Position numbers and translations under genes: made by a program. From a virus, in the IMG/VR virus record IMGVR_UViG_3300027792_000040, positions 1-39,080 of that record: a stretch of DNA of 39,080 bases; one strand, 5' to 3'. Every line of letters begins with the position of its first letter. Position 1 is the stretch's first letter. Positions 17,404-27,000 of the stretch are shown here, in pieces. Below the pieces are notes generated by a model that was not told the origin of the DNA, made no database searches, and saw only the letters and a program-made list of their open reading frames with translations.

Positions 17404-19353
17404 ATGGCAGAGCCGCGAGTAATAAGAACAATACGATTGGCCGTAATACGCGATGTTAGAAAAACATTTGTTGAGTGTATGTATCTTGGCGATACTGTCG
17501 AAAAAACATTTAAGTGTCCAATACCACACCCATATGCCGGCGCTGGTGGCGGCATACTAATAGGGCCGGAAGTTAATTCTGTTGTAATAATAGCAACTGG
17601 ACCAAGTGAGCAAAAATATATTATTGCTTCTGTTCCTCTGAGAAAATGCTATTTCAAAGATGGCGTTTCCTCAGATATGCCCTATAACGCAACTCAGTTT
17701 CCAGACCTACAAGAAGGACAGATAATACTTAAGTCATCTGGGTCTGGATCAAATATAAATCTCACACCCGATGGCAATATAAAATTAAGCGCAAGTCTCG
17801 GCGTTAGTGGGTCCAGTGTGGAGCTATCTCCCTATTCAAAAACCACTTTTTTTAGGTCTGAAAATATCTGTAGTTTTACTGAGGCTGGAAGAAAAATAGA
17901 CGGCATAGTAAAAAGAGATAAGAACAAACAAGAAAATACATTCGATACAAATACAGCTAATTTCTTAAACGGCGATGATTATGAGGCACTATTAACAAAA
18001 ATAGGACGATCTCCGCAAAACGAGGTTCAATTACGAACGAACAAAATAAGCAGAGACACCATAAGAAATCCTCCATTAGTAGAGAAGAGAAGCATAGTAT
18101 ATGAGTATGCTGATAGTTTTAATGTCAGATATTTATCTGGCGAAATCAGTTCTATGGCAAAACCAAATCAAGACGGCGGCGTTGACAATTTGCTATCCCC
18201 GCACGGAAGCAGACAATCCAGGCGAACTGATGTTCTAAACCTAAATATGCTTAATTTCAATCATTTAATAGAGAAGGTTGAAGGAACACTTGTTGATATT
18301 TATGGAAATATATTAGATATAAATAGAAATGTCATAAAAATACCTGATACTTCCACGCTAAATACGAATACCAATATTTCTGAATCCCTACAAACACTTT
18401 ATAAGACGCTTCGTAGATCTGTCAAATATCATCTAGAAATTAACTCAAGAAAAGAACTTTCTGGTAGCGATGAATCAAGCAAAGATAGTGCATCTAACCA
18501 TGCAGAACATAGTAGGTGGAGTTTCGATGTTGATGGAGAAGGTCTAACAAAAATAAATATTCCTGCTTCGTCAAATACTGGTAATATTCCAATATTAAGT
18601 AGATATCTTACGTCTATCCCGGACGTGACTGAATCAGACAAAAAGGGTGATGGTAGTTTTAGAGACGGCAATGGTATAGATATAAAACTTATGCCGTTTG
18701 GTGAGTCTGGCCCCAGCATATCAACCACGGACTCATTTAATTTAGCTGAAGGAGCACAACTAGAAGGTGCCGGAACTGCACACCACAACATGATGGAAAC
18801 TGCACAGCTAATTAAAGATTCTGGTTGGCACGGAACAAAAGATAGAATGGTTTCAGCCATTAATAACAAAATTGGAGACTTTGATGCAAATGCTGGTGGA
18901 CGCAGTTTACACGCAAACCTTGATGGAAGTGCAGAAATATCTATAGGAGCAGATGTTGCTGATTCTAAATCACTTTTATTGGATTTAAAGGGCGGAATTA
19001 TATCTCACTATGGAAAGGATTTATCTGGAGTAAGCGTAATGCACCAATCTGATGGTGCCGTTATAATACAGATAGGTGAATCTAGTAGTCCCGGCAAATT
19101 AGAAATACATGTAGCGGGAATGAGCAATACGCAAAAAATAATCATAGATGAAAGAGGAATGACGCTAGATATTCAAGGAAATACAGTTTTTAAATCAAGC
19201 GGTGATATGTCTATTATGTCTGATACTCGCCTACTAATGAATGGTAAGATGAACTTTCATCATGGCTCTTGCGACACAGAAGTTGGAGGAACTAGGGCTA
19301 TACAGGGAACAGAATCACTATGGATTAGAACTGGGATACCAAATACCTGGTAA
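17404..19353 (+). CDS. Baseplate central spike protein (gp5/gpV-like, OB fold plus beta-helix)
   Basis: 649 aa, ATG 3 nt after the hub stop. Residues about 15-85 form an OB-like beta-barrel (FVECMYLGDTVEKTF, CPIPHPYAG, GGGILIGPEVNSVVIIAT), the domain by which gp5 and gpV spikes dock on the hub. The middle (160-490) is polar, variable and partly helical. From about 498 to 640 the sequence becomes repetitive beta: SLHANLDGSAEISIG, SLLLDLKGGIISHYG, GAVIIQIGE, KLEIHVAG, MTLDIQGNTVF, GDMSIMSDTRLLMNGK, as expected for the triple-stranded beta-helix of the membrane-piercing needle. No lysozyme domain is visible, unlike T4 gp5. The end is HHGSCDTEVGG..., without an obvious HxH iron-binding tip motif, so a separate PAAR-type tip protein may exist elsewhere. 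Confidence is high for spike, lower for the exact tip structure. Confidence 0.8.
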   Translation: MAEPRVIRTIRLAVIRDVRKTFVECMYLGDTVEKTFKCPIPHPYAGAGGGILIGPEVNSVVIIATGPSEQKYIIASVPLRKCYFKDGVSSDMPYNATQFPDLQEGQIILKSSGSGSNINLTPDGNIKLSASLGVSGSSVELSPYSKTTFFRSENICSFTEAGRKIDGIVKRDKNKQENTFDTNTANFLNGDDYEALLTKIGRSPQNEVQLRTNKISRDTIRNPPLVEKRSIVYEYADSFNVRYLSGEISSMAKPNQDGGVDNLLSPHGSRQSRRTDVLNLNMLNFNHLIEKVEGTLVDIYGNILDINRNVIKIPDTSTLNTNTNISESLQTLYKTLRRSVKYHLEINSRKELSGSDESSKDSASNHAEHSRWSFDVDGEGLTKINIPASSNTGNIPILSRYLTSIPDVTESDKKGDGSFRDGNGIDIKLMPFGESGPSISTTDSFNLAEGAQLEGAGTAHHNMMETAQLIKDSGWHGTKDRMVSAINNKIGDFDANAGGRSLHANLDGSAEISIGADVADSKSLLLDLKGGIISHYGKDLSGVSVMHQSDGAVIIQIGESSSPGKLEIHVAGMSNTQKIIIDERGMTLDIQGNTVFKSSGDMSIMSDTRLLMNGKMNFHHGSCDTEVGGTRAIQGTESLWIRTGIPNTW

Positions 19354-19389
19354 AATTTTTTACATTTAATGTGGAGTTGGAGCAAGAAA

Positions 19390-20193
19390 ATGAAAATTTG
19401 TAGCAAATGTAAAGCAGAAAAAGAAGAAAGTGCGTTCTGTAAAGATAAAAGTAAAAAAGATGGATTAAATTCTTGGTGTAAAGATTGCGCTCACCAGAAT
19501 CGCGAAAAAAACAAAGATGAACGTCGTCCAAAGAGTAAGAAATATTATGAAGAAAATAAAGAGAGTATTTTGGAAAGAAAAAAAATTTGGCGCATTAATA
19601 ACAAAGAAAAAATTGCCGGCCGCGACAAGCAATATCTTGTTGAGCATAGAGAAAAAATTAACGACAAGAATAGGCGTTGGCGCAAAAATAATCCAGAGAA
19701 ACTAAAAAAATCAAAAAAACTATATTATGAAAATAACAAAGAAGAAATTTTAGCAAATAGGAAACACAATTACAAAGAAAACAATGAAGAAATTAAAAAA
19801 CAACGAAAATTGTGGGATAAACGAAATAGGAAAAATATTACAGCAAAAGAGAAAGAGCGCAGGAAAAACGATATTAATTATAGAATATCATGTAATCTTA
19901 GATCTCGTTTAAATAGTGCATTAAAAAATAACCAAAAATCAGGCTCTGCTGTTCGAGACTTGGGTTGCACTATTGCGGAACTTAAAACTTGGTTAGAGCA
20001 ACAGTTTCAACCGGGAATGACTTGGGAAAATTATGGTGAGTGGGAAATAGACCATATCCTACCGCTTTCCAAATTTGACTTAGGTGATAGAAAACAACTT
20101 CTTAAAGTCTGTAATTGGTTTAATTTGCAGCCACTTTGGGCAGAAGATAATATAAAAAAGGGTAATAAGGTTGACATTATTGAAAATAAATAA
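19390..20193 (+). CDS. HNH homing endonuclease, paralogue with seven 15-residue repeats
   Basis: 267 aa. I choose the ATG at 19390 because it aligns with the paralogue at 11752 (MKICSKCK versus MKVCTKCK) and has GGAG 7 nt upstream; an in-frame ATG at 19369 would add seven residues. The zinc ribbon uses C4, C7, C30 and C33. Seven 15-residue units fill residues 48-152. The HNH domain follows with EIDHILPLS (D221, H222), NLQPLW (N245) and EDNIKKGN (N254). Over the last 92 aligned residues I count 72 identities with the paralogue, against looser similarity in the repeats. It lies between the spike gene and the next baseplate gene, both intact, so it is free-standing. It has six extra residues after the shared KKGN end. 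Probably a mobile gene spreading by cleavage of alleles lacking it. Confidence 0.87.
   Translation: MKICSKCKAEKEESAFCKDKSKKDGLNSWCKDCAHQNREKNKDERRPKSKKYYEENKESILERKKIWRINNKEKIAGRDKQYLVEHREKINDKNRRWRKNNPEKLKKSKKLYYENNKEEILANRKHNYKENNEEIKKQRKLWDKRNRKNITAKEKERRKNDINYRISCNLRSRLNSALKNNQKSGSAVRDLGCTIAELKTWLEQQFQPGMTWENYGEWEIDHILPLSKFDLGDRKQLLKVCNWFNLQPLWAEDNIKKGNKVDIIENK
19531..19845 (+). repeat. Seven 45-nt coding repeats in second HNH endonuclease
   Basis: Residues 48-152 fall into seven 15-residue units without gaps. The array begins at the same residue number as in the paralogue, but is exactly three units shorter. Confidence 0.82.
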
Positions 20194-20226
20194 TACTAGT
20201 TTAATTATACCAAAAACAGGAATACA

Positions 20227-22203
20227 ATGGTAAATTTTCATTTTATTAAAGACCCACAAGCATTAGCTGTTATAGACGAGATTTTAGAGTTAGTTGGCCC
20301 AAATTTTACAGCACCATATGATGCTGACGCTCAACCATCGGATGGTGTAAAGCGCAATGATGAGAGCTTAACGCAGTTTGATATTCCTGGTGGAATTACA
20401 ATTAAAAGCGTACAGAATACACAAATAAACCCAAGTATGGGGTTTGTTATAAGTAGTTTATTGACAATTCTGTCACCAATAATTTCTGCTTATGGATTTT
20501 TGTTACCAATACTGGGCATAATAAAGGCAATAATAGAAATACTATGTTGTTTAATGAATCCATATTGTATTATAGGGGCTGTTATAAGGCTTTTTGAAAA
20601 ATATCTTCCACCATTTATATCTTTGTTTCCACCATCTGCTGGCATTGTGCTGATAAAAAGTGTAATAAAACTTATTTTGGCCCTGGTATATTATGTTATG
20701 ACGGAGATTGCTCCAACAATACAACTTATAATAGATAATGTTAAGAAAATAGTGTCTGCTTTCGATAGTAACCCAGTTAATTTAGCGAGTGCAGAAATAG
20801 GAAAACAAAAAATACTTACTATTATTACTGACCTATCAAATAGAATAGGACTATTATCGGTTCTTAAACCAATATTAGAACTAATATTTCTTTTATTGCA
20901 ATTAATATCCGGAATTCCATGTGGTTCTGGAGAAGCGTCAAGTGAGAGTATGCCAATGCTTGGGGTTTTTGCTCCATCGGTCTTCGGTGGTGTGGGTTCT
21001 CTGTTTAATACTAGTCTTCCTGATACAAATTGTTGTAATACATCACAGTGCCCAGAAGAACTTGCTGTGCCACCAAGAGGAACTGGCATGGTCGCCAGAA
21101 CCTCATATGGTGATGATATACCTAACTTTTCTTGGCAATTAATACCATTAACAGGCCAAACAAATGTTCCAAAATTACGACAGTATCTACAAAATCTTAA
21201 GTCACAGTTAGACCCACAGCTTGATGAGCCAGTTAGTATTGCGGCACCAATAGGATCTCGCTACGATGCATCACACCTTCGTGTTAGAATAACTGGGAGA
21301 CGGGATCAGATTATATGCCTTGAACACGCCGGCGACACAAACGTTAATATCACTGGAGAATCATTTCCAATAACGGATATCCAGGATAACGGAGTTATTG
21401 TTTTTAGGGGTCTCAGTGGGGTTGTGTTACGGGGAATGGTTGATTATTGTATAGAACCAAATTTTGAGCAACTTATCGCAAACAGCATTATAGGAGTTGG
21501 GTGTCATCCACGTGTAATAGCGGCAAAGGATAAAATTAGAAATCAGTTTGGTGAAATTATGGAACAATCTGCCCTTAACAGATTCCCAGAGTTAGTTGGT
21601 TTTGATACAAGATACAATGAATTATATAAAAAGTTGCAAAATTACATAAATGGGATTAGAAATATAGTAGATAAACCAATAGAGGATTTCGATTCTGGGG
21701 ATGGCCCAGCAATACAGAGCATACAAGACAATATTTTGAGCGATCTTCTAGATTACTCTAAGGATTTAATTTCTGTTTTAAATGTAATTGTTTCAAGAAT
21801 GTCAGACGGTGTAATGAGTTTTCTAGAGATTGATAAAAATATAGCGCGCGCGGGTGGCTCTGACTTTGCAATTATAAGAATAACTCCACGTGATGTATCT
21901 GGAACAGCAATAATGAAAAATATGAGAGATAATGTTGTACTAGATGTTCAAATTTTTACAGATTTTGGGACAATAAAAAATAAACGATTTGATATTTCGA
22001 CAGGCTCCACCATTGCCGAAATATCTTCGCCACTACCAGGGACATCATCTATCACCGCCAAGGTTGGTGACAAAATGATATTAGCGCAATATGGAAGTTC
22101 AGACCTAAAAACTGAGACGGTGCGGTTCGTTGCTGATGCAGTTCTTCCAAAGAGACGACATCGTCAAAAATCAACAACTGACATAGAGCCAGGTAACCGG
22201 TAA
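20227..22203 (+). CDS. Unusual baseplate-block protein with multiple hydrophobic (membrane-type) segments
   Basis: 658 aa, with CAGGAA at 20217-20222 as ribosome binding site. I do not recognise the family. Residues 71-120 and 127-160 are long hydrophobic stretches (FVISSLLTILSPIISAYGF; SVIKLILALVYYVM) and 208-231 is another, enough for four or five membrane helices; there is no signal peptide in front. Cys pairs occur at 107-108 and in NCCNTSQC. Residues 320-440 are beta-rich, 460-560 helical, and about 565-640 resemble a bacterial Ig-like domain (FAIIRITPRDVSGTAIM and following strands). The stop overlaps the next start as TAATG, so it is translationally coupled to the baseplate genes. A virion protein that inserts in the host membrane on contraction is one reading; an assembly factor at the membrane, or hydrophobic helices buried in the baseplate, are others. 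Confidence 0.6.
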   Translation: MVNFHFIKDPQALAVIDEILELVGPNFTAPYDADAQPSDGVKRNDESLTQFDIPGGITIKSVQNTQINPSMGFVISSLLTILSPIISAYGFLLPILGIIKAIIEILCCLMNPYCIIGAVIRLFEKYLPPFISLFPPSAGIVLIKSVIKLILALVYYVMTEIAPTIQLIIDNVKKIVSAFDSNPVNLASAEIGKQKILTIITDLSNRIGLLSVLKPILELIFLLLQLISGIPCGSGEASSESMPMLGVFAPSVFGGVGSLFNTSLPDTNCCNTSQCPEELAVPPRGTGMVARTSYGDDIPNFSWQLIPLTGQTNVPKLRQYLQNLKSQLDPQLDEPVSIAAPIGSRYDASHLRVRITGRRDQIICLEHAGDTNVNITGESFPITDIQDNGVIVFRGLSGVVLRGMVDYCIEPNFEQLIANSIIGVGCHPRVIAAKDKIRNQFGEIMEQSALNRFPELVGFDTRYNELYKKLQNYINGIRNIVDKPIEDFDSGDGPAIQSIQDNILSDLLDYSKDLISVLNVIVSRMSDGVMSFLEIDKNIARAGGSDFAIIRITPRDVSGTAIMKNMRDNVVLDVQIFTDFGTIKNKRFDISTGSTIAEISSPLPGTSSITAKVGDKMILAQYGSSDLKTETVRFVADAVLPKRRHRQKSTTDIEPGNR

Positions 22204-23624
22204 TGTCAAATAAAAATAATGACTTTGATTTTGAAAAATTTGCCGTTGATGCAATAAACCAAATAGATGGAATCAGATCCTATTTCGATCTTGGAACGTC
22301 TCTTGGTTCAGAGCAACAATTAAATTCTGGAAGCCCTATATCGACAAAAAACAAACAAAGGGAATCAAGAATAAATGCATTTTATAGATTGATTGGGTTA
22401 CCAGCAGTATTACCAGCAAAAAAAGAGTCCACACAGGAACGTGTGGCGATAATTGACAGACACAATAACGGAAATGTTCATGAATCTTTAAGAATGGACA
22501 CATCTATAGGTGGATTCGAAATTGAAAAATCACTTAAAGAGCGGCAGACCAATTTTACCAGCAAAATCACGCCTAAAGAGATAGACACATTTTTAGTAAA
22601 CAATGTGTCAAAAATATCTGGCAGCGTTACCACAAATGCTTCGGACAAAAGACTTCGTGGACATTTGTTTCCAATGGTTGTTGATGGCCGCATTAGGGTT
22701 CATCCGGCAAGGAGGCGTATTGCTGGTGCATTTCTTGATAAAGATTCTTATGAAAAACGATGGGAAAAAGACATTTATCCACCGCCGCTGATAGAGCAAA
22801 TTTTATACATTCGATTAAAAGGTTCATCTGTCGTGAATTCAGAGAGTCAAAGTTCGCTTGGGTCTATGCCACTAAAAGACCTTATTGTTGATTTCAAAAA
22901 CAGCCTTGATCTTGCACTTAACAGTATTGCTCCGTCATATGAACGGGCTGTGGAAACAGCAAACAAAGTAAAGGCAAGCATAGGAAGTGACGTAGTTCCA
23001 GTTATAGCGAACGTTGCTCACGAAAACCATGATTTGGTTGAACCGGTAGAGCCGAAAAGGTCTGGTCAACTCAATGTGGAACAAGCACAGGTAGCGGCAA
23101 GAAAAGCAATTCAAGAAGCAAAATTATGGTTACTTGGGTTTAATGATACGGATTTTTCACTGGAGACCAAAAATGTGTATTCAAGTGGATTATTATCGTC
23201 ATTAATAGAAATACAGGTTCCACGTAATGCAATATCACAAGCAAAACGAATAGAGGATAGGGTAGAGGAAGCGGTTGCAGAGACAGAATCTCTTTTAAAA
23301 CAAGCAGTTAGGAGCATTGAGCTTTCGCTTGGATCATTTTCTGGTATTTCTGGAATAGATATATTAGTAACTATTGTTGCTCTTTTCCAAATAAACGAAG
23401 AACATCTTGTTGCACTTTTAAACAAGGATTCCAAAGATAGACTTGAAATTTTAAAGGGAAATTTAGAAAGTTTACAAAAAGCTGCTAATATTTCTATATA
23501 TGATGCAGTTAAAGTTTTACAAGATAAAGTATCAGAGTTGATCGACTCTGTTTCAAATTATATTAAAGACACAAGCCTAATAACCAAGAAAGAACTACAA
23601 AATTCACAGGAAACAGAAGAATAA
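22203..23624 (+). CDS. Uncharacterised baseplate-block protein
   Basis: 473 aa, its ATG overlapping the upstream stop (TAATG), and its own stop overlapping the start of the gp25-like gene in the same way, so three genes appear tightly coupled. I do not recognise the family. Residues 1-60 are polar; RINAFYRLIGLPAVLPAKK (about 56-74) is a compact motif; residues 150-205 are basic with aromatic residues (LFPMVVDGRIRVHPARRR; WEKDIYPPPLIEQILYI). The second half (about 225-465) is predominantly helical with coiled-coil character. No membrane segment or enzyme motif is evident. The position between the hydrophobic protein and the gp25-like wedge protein suggests a baseplate component or a partner of the hydrophobic protein. 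Confidence 0.6.
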   Translation: MSNKNNDFDFEKFAVDAINQIDGIRSYFDLGTSLGSEQQLNSGSPISTKNKQRESRINAFYRLIGLPAVLPAKKESTQERVAIIDRHNNGNVHESLRMDTSIGGFEIEKSLKERQTNFTSKITPKEIDTFLVNNVSKISGSVTTNASDKRLRGHLFPMVVDGRIRVHPARRRIAGAFLDKDSYEKRWEKDIYPPPLIEQILYIRLKGSSVVNSESQSSLGSMPLKDLIVDFKNSLDLALNSIAPSYERAVETANKVKASIGSDVVPVIANVAHENHDLVEPVEPKRSGQLNVEQAQVAARKAIQEAKLWLLGFNDTDFSLETKNVYSSGLLSSLIEIQVPRNAISQAKRIEDRVEEAVAETESLLKQAVRSIELSLGSFSGISGIDILVTIVALFQINEEHLVALLNKDSKDRLEILKGNLESLQKAANISIYDAVKVLQDKVSELIDSVSNYIKDTSLITKKELQNSQETEE

Positions 23625-24049
23625 TGTCATTTGATTTTGCATTGGTTAATAACGACCTAAAAATACAGACAGATGGAACTATGAAAACGGTAAAGGATAC
23701 CGAAAAACTACGACAAGATATAGTTAAAATAATAATAACTCAACTTGGATCAAATAGATTTCATTCTTGGTATGGATGTTCGGTTAGTGACGACATCATA
23801 GGTAAAGAATTACCTGTCAATATGATGGAAATGGACATAAAGTCGTCGGTTACACAGTCACTTGATAGACTTCGTGTTTTGCAAACACAGCAACTTACCG
23901 GCCAAAAAGTTAGTATGGCTGAATTAATACATATAATTGGAGAGGTGGTATCCTATCGTTCTTTAGATGATCCACGAGAAGTAAAAATTCAAGCAACCGT
24001 GTATTCTAAGAGACTCACAGAGATAAGTGAAGAATTTACACTAGTTTAA
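23624..24049 (+). CDS. Baseplate wedge protein, gp25/GpW-like
   Basis: 141 aa, start overlapping the upstream stop as TAATG. Length and pattern match the gp25-like wedge family (T4 gp25 is 132 aa): an N-terminal DFALVNNDLKIQTDGTMKTV hairpin, a helix DTEKLRQDIVKIIITQLGSN containing the acidic/basic pair of the family, RFHSWYGCSVSD (equivalent of the conserved short loop), and a C-terminal strand REVKIQATVYSK. This protein binds the J/gp6-like wedge protein and starts sheath assembly at the baseplate; the J-like gene follows after 12 nt, the usual order. Nothing odd is visible. Confidence 0.9.
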   Translation: MSFDFALVNNDLKIQTDGTMKTVKDTEKLRQDIVKIIITQLGSNRFHSWYGCSVSDDIIGKELPVNMMEMDIKSSVTQSLDRLRVLQTQQLTGQKVSMAELIHIIGEVVSYRSLDDPREVKIQATVYSKRLTEISEEFTLV

Positions 24050-24061
24050 TCGAGGTTCTGT

Positions 24062-27000
24062 ATGGCTATATTTAAAAGTTTTAATGATTTGGTCGTCTCT
24101 TATATAGAATACCTTAGGTTGGTACAGCCAGAATTAGATACAAAGCCTGGAACCGTGGCAAGAGATGTATTTATTGATGCACAGGCACAGCAGCTTGCGA
24201 ATTTATATTCTCAATTAAAGTCAATAGCTGACCTTCAGTCACTATTCTCCGCCTCAGGCTCTGATATAGATAAGCTTGCATCAAATTACGGTGCGAGCAG
24301 AATTAGTGGTTCTGCCTCAACAGGAACCGTTGTATTTACCACAAACAATATGGACGTTGACGTACTTATACCAAGAGGATCTGTGGTTACCGCACGAAAT
24401 GGCGTTAATTTTGAAACACTTAGTGATACAATACTTAGGTCTGATAGTGCAAACGTTTATCGCGCAAATGCTGTTAGAATGAGAGCTGATTTGGCTCTGG
24501 CTAGTATTACGGATGAGTTTGCTATAGAAACGACAGTGCAAGCTCTTACTTCTGGGATTTCTGGTAATATAGGAAGATTTTATGTAGTTTCTCATAATAT
24601 AGACAGCATATCTAATGTTACAAATATTTCATCGTTTTCCGGCGGCAATGATTCGGAGAGTGACGATGAGTTTGTTAATAGAATATTAAGCATTTTTTCA
24701 GGAAGCAATACTGGAACAGCATTAGGATATTCTACGGCACTAAGTGTTGTTCCTGGCATTTCTGATTCTGAAATTGTTGTCCCAGGTGATCCACTTCTAA
24801 TAAGAGACGGAACACAAGTTACAACGAACTCTGTGGGCGAACTAGCTGTGTCTGATCCTGGAAGTGGTGGTAAAGTTGATATATATACACTTGGGTCAGA
24901 TTTGGTAAGCGAAATAGATTCGTTTATATATAATGACAAAAGTGGTAACGACGACCCGATCAATACTATAAATGATTTTATATTAGGTCAAAAGGGAGAA
25001 AGCACTACACTTAATGCTGCCCAGAGACGTGTATCTCTCATATCGGCAGATGACTTGCCATATCAACCAATAGATTCTGTTACTGGTGTGTCAGGCAGTT
25101 CTTCTGGATCAAATTTTATAGAAAAATACACAGATACAGACGGTGCAATAAAGGGAAATTATGAGTTAATAAAAGATACTGGAGATTTTGGAGGCAGTCC
25201 GTTTGGTTTTGATAAATTGCACTGGATTTCCAATACAATATCGCTAGATGCAGAAGACGTATCCAAGGGTATTTTTAATGGGTCAGATGGCCTGAGTTTT
25301 ACTGATATCAGCGGAATATCAGAAATAACACAGGATTATTTGGTAACTAATGAAAACCCAATCCTAAGTTCTTCCTCGAGAAGTTCTTTGACTTTAAGAC
25401 ACACTCCAATCAGAAGTGTTAGTCGCATTGTCAATCTTACAACAGGTGAGAGATATCTAGTATCAAACCAAAACCCAGATGGTTCTTCTGGTTCGCTTAA
25501 TGAAACTGGTAGAATAACTATTACCGGTAGTACTCTTCCCGTCAGCACCGATACATTGCAGGTAGATTATACGTGGGTAAAAAAATTCGATAGTAATTTG
25601 GATTTTGATAATATATCCTCATACAATTCATTAAGAACCGCACAAGATTCCGTTGATTGGGGATTTGGTAATTTAGTAAAAGACGAACCGGCCACCATTA
25701 CTAATACTGGTGGAGTGTTTACTGTTTCGGTATCACATCCAGTGTACAGTGTTATTTCGGTAAACATTTTATCTACGTCAACATCTATCGTAAATAATGG
25801 AACAATAAATGTTGGACAGTTGGTTTCAAATGTTATTGATATACGCAGAGTTTCTGACGGAGCAGAACTATTTAATACAGATTCACAGTCCGGCGCACTA
25901 ACTGGAACAAGCTCGATAATATTACCAACAGATTCCTTAGCTGAAGATGGCGATAGTGCTGTTGTGAGATTCAATTCAGTAGATGTTTACTCTCCAGATG
26001 GATATAGTGGAAGTTTTAACGACGCTACCATAACATTGCCGGATTCTGGCTTAATTACAGGAAACGAGAGTGTTTTAGTGAATTACATAGCCGATGTTAA
26101 TACACTGATATCAGAAAGAGAAATATCTACTCTTCCGGCAATTGGGTATCAGAACACATTCTTGGTTGATGGGTCATATACTGGGGAACAACCTACATCG
26201 AATGTGTTTGGATTATCCGGGAATTATACAAAAAACTTAAGACGCGCAGCAACTAATGTAATCGTTAATGCGACATCTATTCCGGCAGAGGGTTCAATCG
26301 TTGTATCTGGAACGGCACTCAATAAAATAGAGGATGCAATAGTCGTTGTTACATCTGGGTCCGGATATCAAGTTGATTTACGATCTGCAATACTATCTGA
26401 TATTAATTCTACATCTGTACCGAACTCTATTGCGATTGCAAGACTTATAAAATTAGAACGGGTTAATGTAAATAGCTCTGGCGTTATACAATCGGTTGAT
26501 AATGTGTATGACACAATTAACTACAAACTTAATGATAATTCATTTGATTTAGATAAATCTTTAAAGAATTCGTCTTTAAATACAACATCAGTGGAACTTC
26601 CGCGCACGACTGGTAACTCGGATGCAATTTTGGTGACTGGTGACATAGTTAGGGTTTCGTTCTATTATACAAGAACCGGTGTCGTAGAGCAATTGTTTTA
26701 TTCTAGGAATGGTGTAAAAATTACAGACAACATATTTTCTTACATAAACAGAATATCTCTTGGGTCTGGGTTTCGAGATGCAACCGGTACACTTCGCGGA
26801 AACATAGAGGTTAAAAATTATAATCAACCAGTTAGCAACACTCCTTATAGTGTAGATTACAATTATATTGCGCCAAAAGAGAATGAAAGAATAACTATCA
26901 CATTTAATTACAATGCAATAGTTAATTCTGCAACAAAAGCTATAGAAAATGTTAGACCAATAACTGCCGACGTTCTTGTAAAATCTGCAATTGAAAAATC

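Noticed and set aside
19350-19363. GTAAAA/TTTTAC palindrome behind the spike gene as a terminator
   Set aside because: Almost only A-T pairs with a 2-nt loop; too weak, and expected by chance in this AT-rich DNA.
19369-19389. Upstream ATG adding seven residues to the second HNH gene
   Set aside because: Alignment with the paralogue and the GGAG spacing favour the ATG at 19390.
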